A stretch of 64,000 nucleotides of DNA from Shimia sagamensis (GTDB lineage: Bacteria > Pseudomonadota > Alphaproteobacteria > Rhodobacterales > Rhodobacteraceae): positions 1 to 64,000 of the forward strand of contig NZ_FXTY01000005.1 in assembly GCF_900182745.1 (NCBI RefSeq), read 5' to 3'. A program made the position numbers and the translations under genes. Below are positions 61,912 to 64,000 of this stretch, piece by piece. Every line of letters begins with the position of its first letter. The first letter of the stretch is position 1. The notes under the pieces were generated by a model. The model was not told where the DNA came from and made no database searches. It worked only from the letters and a program-made list of their open reading frames with translations.

Positions 61912-62883
61912 TTAGGAGAGATGATCAAGCATCTCTTTTGCGGCTTGGCCCGGCGACAGTTCCCCTGTGGCCACCTTTGCGTCAAAATGTGCCAATTGCC
62001 GAGGGGCTTCCCCCTGTCCCAGCCGCGCCAACATCCCTTGTTTCACCTCCTCGTGAAACCAGAATTGCGCCTGCGCCGCACGCCGGTAAGTCCAATGGCC
62101 TTCCTCTTTACGCCAAGTGGTCAGGGCCTTCATTTCCCCCCAAGCCGTCGCCAGTCCGTTTTTCTCAAGTGCCGACACAGTCATAGCTTTGGGGAAGCCT
62201 TCAGGATCCTGAGGCCGCTTGCGCAGCAAGCGCAACGCCCCTGCATAATCGGCGCAAGTCCGCATGGCCGTGGCCTTCAGGTCGCCATCCGCCTTATTCA
62301 CAAGGATGACGTCCGCCATCTCCATAATCCCGCGTTTCACACCTTGCAGCTCATCACCGCCCGCAGGTGCCAGCAGCAACAGGAACAGGTCCGACATCTC
62401 GGCCACAACGGTTTCCGATTGCCCAACGCCCACAGTCTCAATCAGCACCACGTCAAAGCCCGCCGCCTCACAGAGCGCCACAGCTTCCCGCGTACGCCGT
62501 GCCACGCCGCCCAAATGGGTCTGACTGGGCGAAGGCCGGATAAACGCATTCCGATCCCGGCTCAGCCGTTCCATGCGCGTTTTGTCACCCAGAATAGACC
62601 CGCCCGACCGCGCCGAAGACGGATCTACCGCCAACACAGCCACCCGCAGCCCTTGCGCGGTCAACATCATGCCAAAACTCTCGATAAAGGTGGATTTTCC
62701 CACCCCCGGCGTGCCCGAAAGCCCAATCCGCAGCGACTGTTTGCCCGCCTTTGACAGCTCATCCAACAGGGCCGTGGCCTGCGCGCGATGATCGGGCCGC
62801 GCGCTCTCCACCAACGTGATGGCACGGGCCAACGCGCGGCGATCTTGTTTTAGTATTCTGTCACGCAGATCTGCGATATCCAT
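61912..62883 (-). CDS. meaB: methylmalonyl-CoA mutase-associated GTPase
   Basis: MeaB is a G3E-type P-loop GTPase that loads and protects the cobalamin cofactor of methylmalonyl-CoA (or ethylmalonyl-CoA) mutase. The 323-aa protein has Walker A in SGTPGVGKSTFIESF, DPSSARSGGSILGDKTRME, the switch region VLIETVGVGQSE, and NKADGD for guanine. The ATG at 62883 is preferred to a TTG six bases earlier. It is divergent from the DUF3108 gene and may lead an operon with the two PhlG-like genes. Confidence 0.93.
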   Translation of the reverse strand: MDIADLRDRILKQDRRALARAITLVESARPDHRAQATALLDELSKAGKQSLRIGLSGTPGVGKSTFIESFGMMLTAQGLRVAVLAVDPSSARSGGSILGDKTRMERLSRDRNAFIRPSPSQTHLGGVARRTREAVALCEAAGFDVVLIETVGVGQSETVVAEMSDLFLLLLAPAGGDELQGVKRGIMEMADVILVNKADGDLKATAMRTCADYAGALRLLRKRPQDPEGFPKAMTVSALEKNGLATAWGEMKALTTWRKEEGHWTYRRAAQAQFWFHEEVKQGMLARLGQGEAPRQLAHFDAKVATGELSPGQAAKEMLDHLS

Positions 62884-62918
62884 GGGCAAGCCTGTGTCTT
62901 TTTTGATTGTGAGTCTTC

Positions 62919-63647
62919 ATGCCGCGCATGACCCCGTTTTGTCTACCCCGCCCCCGCCGTCTTCTCGCCACTCTGCTGCTCTGTGCCGCAGCCCAGATGG
63001 CCGGCGCTGAAACGCAAAAGTGGTCTGTGCACGCGTTTGGCTTCAAAGTTGGCGAATTGAATGTCGCTGGAGTTCAAAGCAATAACTCCTTCTCTGGCAG
63101 TGGCTCCTTTCAAACAACAGGCTTAGCCGGCGCCCTGCGCCGAATTCGCTTCACAGCGCAAAGCCAAGGCACCGTGAAAGGCACCAGAATCAGTCCAACG
63201 CGCTACGCGGGCTTCATCGACACCGGCAAGCGGGTGAGTGAAACAACCTTGGCATTCTCCGGCACCGTGCCCCGCAAAACCGCTGGCGCACAGAAACCCG
63301 CCACCCCTATTTCCAACCAAGCCTTGCGTGGCGCGGTGGACCCGATGACCATGATGTGGCTTACGCTTCGTGACCACAGCACGGACAAACTCTGCACTCT
63401 TGGCCAAACCCAATACGACGGCACGCGCCTTGTGCGCATCACGCTGAAATCCCGCCAAAACGGCGAGGGCAAAGTCACTTGCTCGGGTACCTATGACCGC
63501 ATTGGCGGCTACTCAGCAGAGGAACTGGCAGAACTCAAAACCTCACCGCTCGCTATTGTCTACACCCCCAAGGGCGACCACTGGCGCGCCAGCGAGGTGT
63601 ACCTCACCTCCCGCCACGGCAAGGCCAAACTGGTCCGCCGCGACTGA
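62919..63647 (+). CDS. DUF3108 family secreted protein
   Basis: This 242-aa protein has a signal peptide (RRLLATLLLCAAAQMAGAET) and the DUF3108 pattern of a beta-rich envelope protein: AFGFKVGELNVAGVQSNNSF, SAQSQGTVKG-like TAQSQGTVKGTRISPTRY, DPMTMMWLTLRDH and GGYSAEELAE. The function is unknown. An ATG at 62928 would also give the signal peptide. Confidence 0.8.
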   Translation: MPRMTPFCLPRPRRLLATLLLCAAAQMAGAETQKWSVHAFGFKVGELNVAGVQSNNSFSGSGSFQTTGLAGALRRIRFTAQSQGTVKGTRISPTRYAGFIDTGKRVSETTLAFSGTVPRKTAGAQKPATPISNQALRGAVDPMTMMWLTLRDHSTDKLCTLGQTQYDGTRLVRITLKSRQNGEGKVTCSGTYDRIGGYSAEELAELKTSPLAIVYTPKGDHWRASEVYLTSRHGKAKLVRRD

Positions 63648-63696
63648 CGCATCATCCCCACTGGACGCCCCGTGCCCGCTGACCGATAAGTTGCTT

Positions 63697-64000
63697 ATGA
63701 CGCAACTGCCTATCCACGACGCCCTTGATCCCTTGATCTCTGCCCTGCGCACCACAAGTCGCGCGGTCCTGCAGGCCCCGCCAGGCGCGGGTAAAACCAC
63801 GGTTGTACCTCTCGCCATGCTGGACGCGGGCCTCACCAACGGCCGCATCCTCATGCTGGAACCGCGCCGTCTCGCCGCGCGTGCCGCCGCCGAGCGCATG
63901 GCACAAACCTTGGGTGAAATCGCAGGCCAAACTGTGGGCTACCGTGTGCGAGGAGAAAGCAAGACCTCCAAATCCACCCGCATCGAGGTGGTCACCGAGG
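63697..64000 (+). CDS. hrpB: ATP-dependent helicase HrpB (5' part only)
   Basis: The first 101 residues of a DEAH-box RNA helicase: PIHDALDPLISALRTTSRAV, motif I LQAPPGAGKTTVVPLAML, and motif Ia LMLEPRRLAARAAAERMA. These match HrpB. The rest lies beyond the window. The ribosome site before the ATG at 63697 is weak. Confidence 0.92.
   Translation, partial: MTQLPIHDALDPLISALRTTSRAVLQAPPGAGKTTVVPLAMLDAGLTNGRILMLEPRRLAARAAAERMAQTLGEIAGQTVGYRVRGESKTSKSTRIEVVTE

Noticed and set aside
1..64000. CRISPR array, insertion sequence, prophage, tRNA or rRNA genes
   Set aside because: No regular spaced repeats, transposase or integrase, or structured RNA genes were recognised on either strand.

Overview
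The window looks like chromosome of a marine alphaproteobacterium of the Rhodobacterales (Roseobacter group). The reasons are the gene families and their pairings: an NDUFS4-type complex I subunit next to uvrB, a complete five-step hut cluster with a hutF/hutG branch, TRAP and dipeptide ABC importers, a PCuAC copper chaperone beside a DUF2946-like protein, and short secreted proteins typical of that order. Base composition is moderately GC-rich and many genes overlap by the ATGA type. I saw no rRNA, tRNA, insertion sequence, phage gene or CRISPR array. Both edges cut genes: acs on the left and hrpB on the right. This assignment is inferred from gene content, not from a search.

Layout. 1-7.3 kb: the 5' part of acs, then a secreted amidohydrolase with two outer-membrane proteins (likely one operon) divergent from an AraC-type regulator, and a 437-aa Rossmann-type protein. 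7.4-15.4 kb: a small J-domain protein and the histidine utilisation cluster hutIHGU / hutF / hutC with palindromic candidate HutC sites. 15.5-22.8 kb: a cluster built around kynureninase and 3-hydroxyanthranilate dioxygenase, with an aldehyde dehydrogenase, an aspartate-dehydrogenase-like enzyme, a DapA-family lyase, a DMT transporter and a LysR regulator. Three promoters in it carry the same 17-bp LysR-type box about 80 nt upstream of the start codons. 22.8-28.0 kb: a compact three-gene unit of a class III nucleotide cyclase with TolB-like/TPR parts, a PAP2/haloperoxidase-like protein that begins with a Gly-Ala-Phe repeat, and a subtilisin-like protease. 28.2-34.2 kb: lytic transglycosylase, DUF3300/DUF2950 pair, universal stress protein and Na+/alanine symporter.

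34.4-40.7 kb: alpha/beta hydrolase, complex I subunit, uvrB and three small genes. 39.8-44.2 kb: TRAP transporter with an isocitrate-lyase-family enzyme, divergent from an Lrp/AsnC regulator. 44.3-52.4 kb: dipeptide ABC transporter plus Xaa-Pro aminopeptidase, preceded by an XRE-cupin regulator; both promoters share a CTAAAA-N4-TTTTAG palindrome at the same distance from the start. 52.5-64 kb: mostly small housekeeping or hypothetical genes (PNPOx-like, VOC, universal stress, LysR, LMW phosphatase, sirtuin, PCuAC, rpmB), a possible terminator-ended small RNA near 53.4 kb, two tandem PhlG-like hydrolases, meaB, a DUF3108 protein and the start of hrpB.

The two best leads for something not yet described are the kynurenine-type regulon (15.6-22.8 kb), whose enzymes do not add up to a textbook pathway, and the cyclase / Gly-Ala-Phe PAP2 protein / subtilase unit (22.8-28.0 kb).
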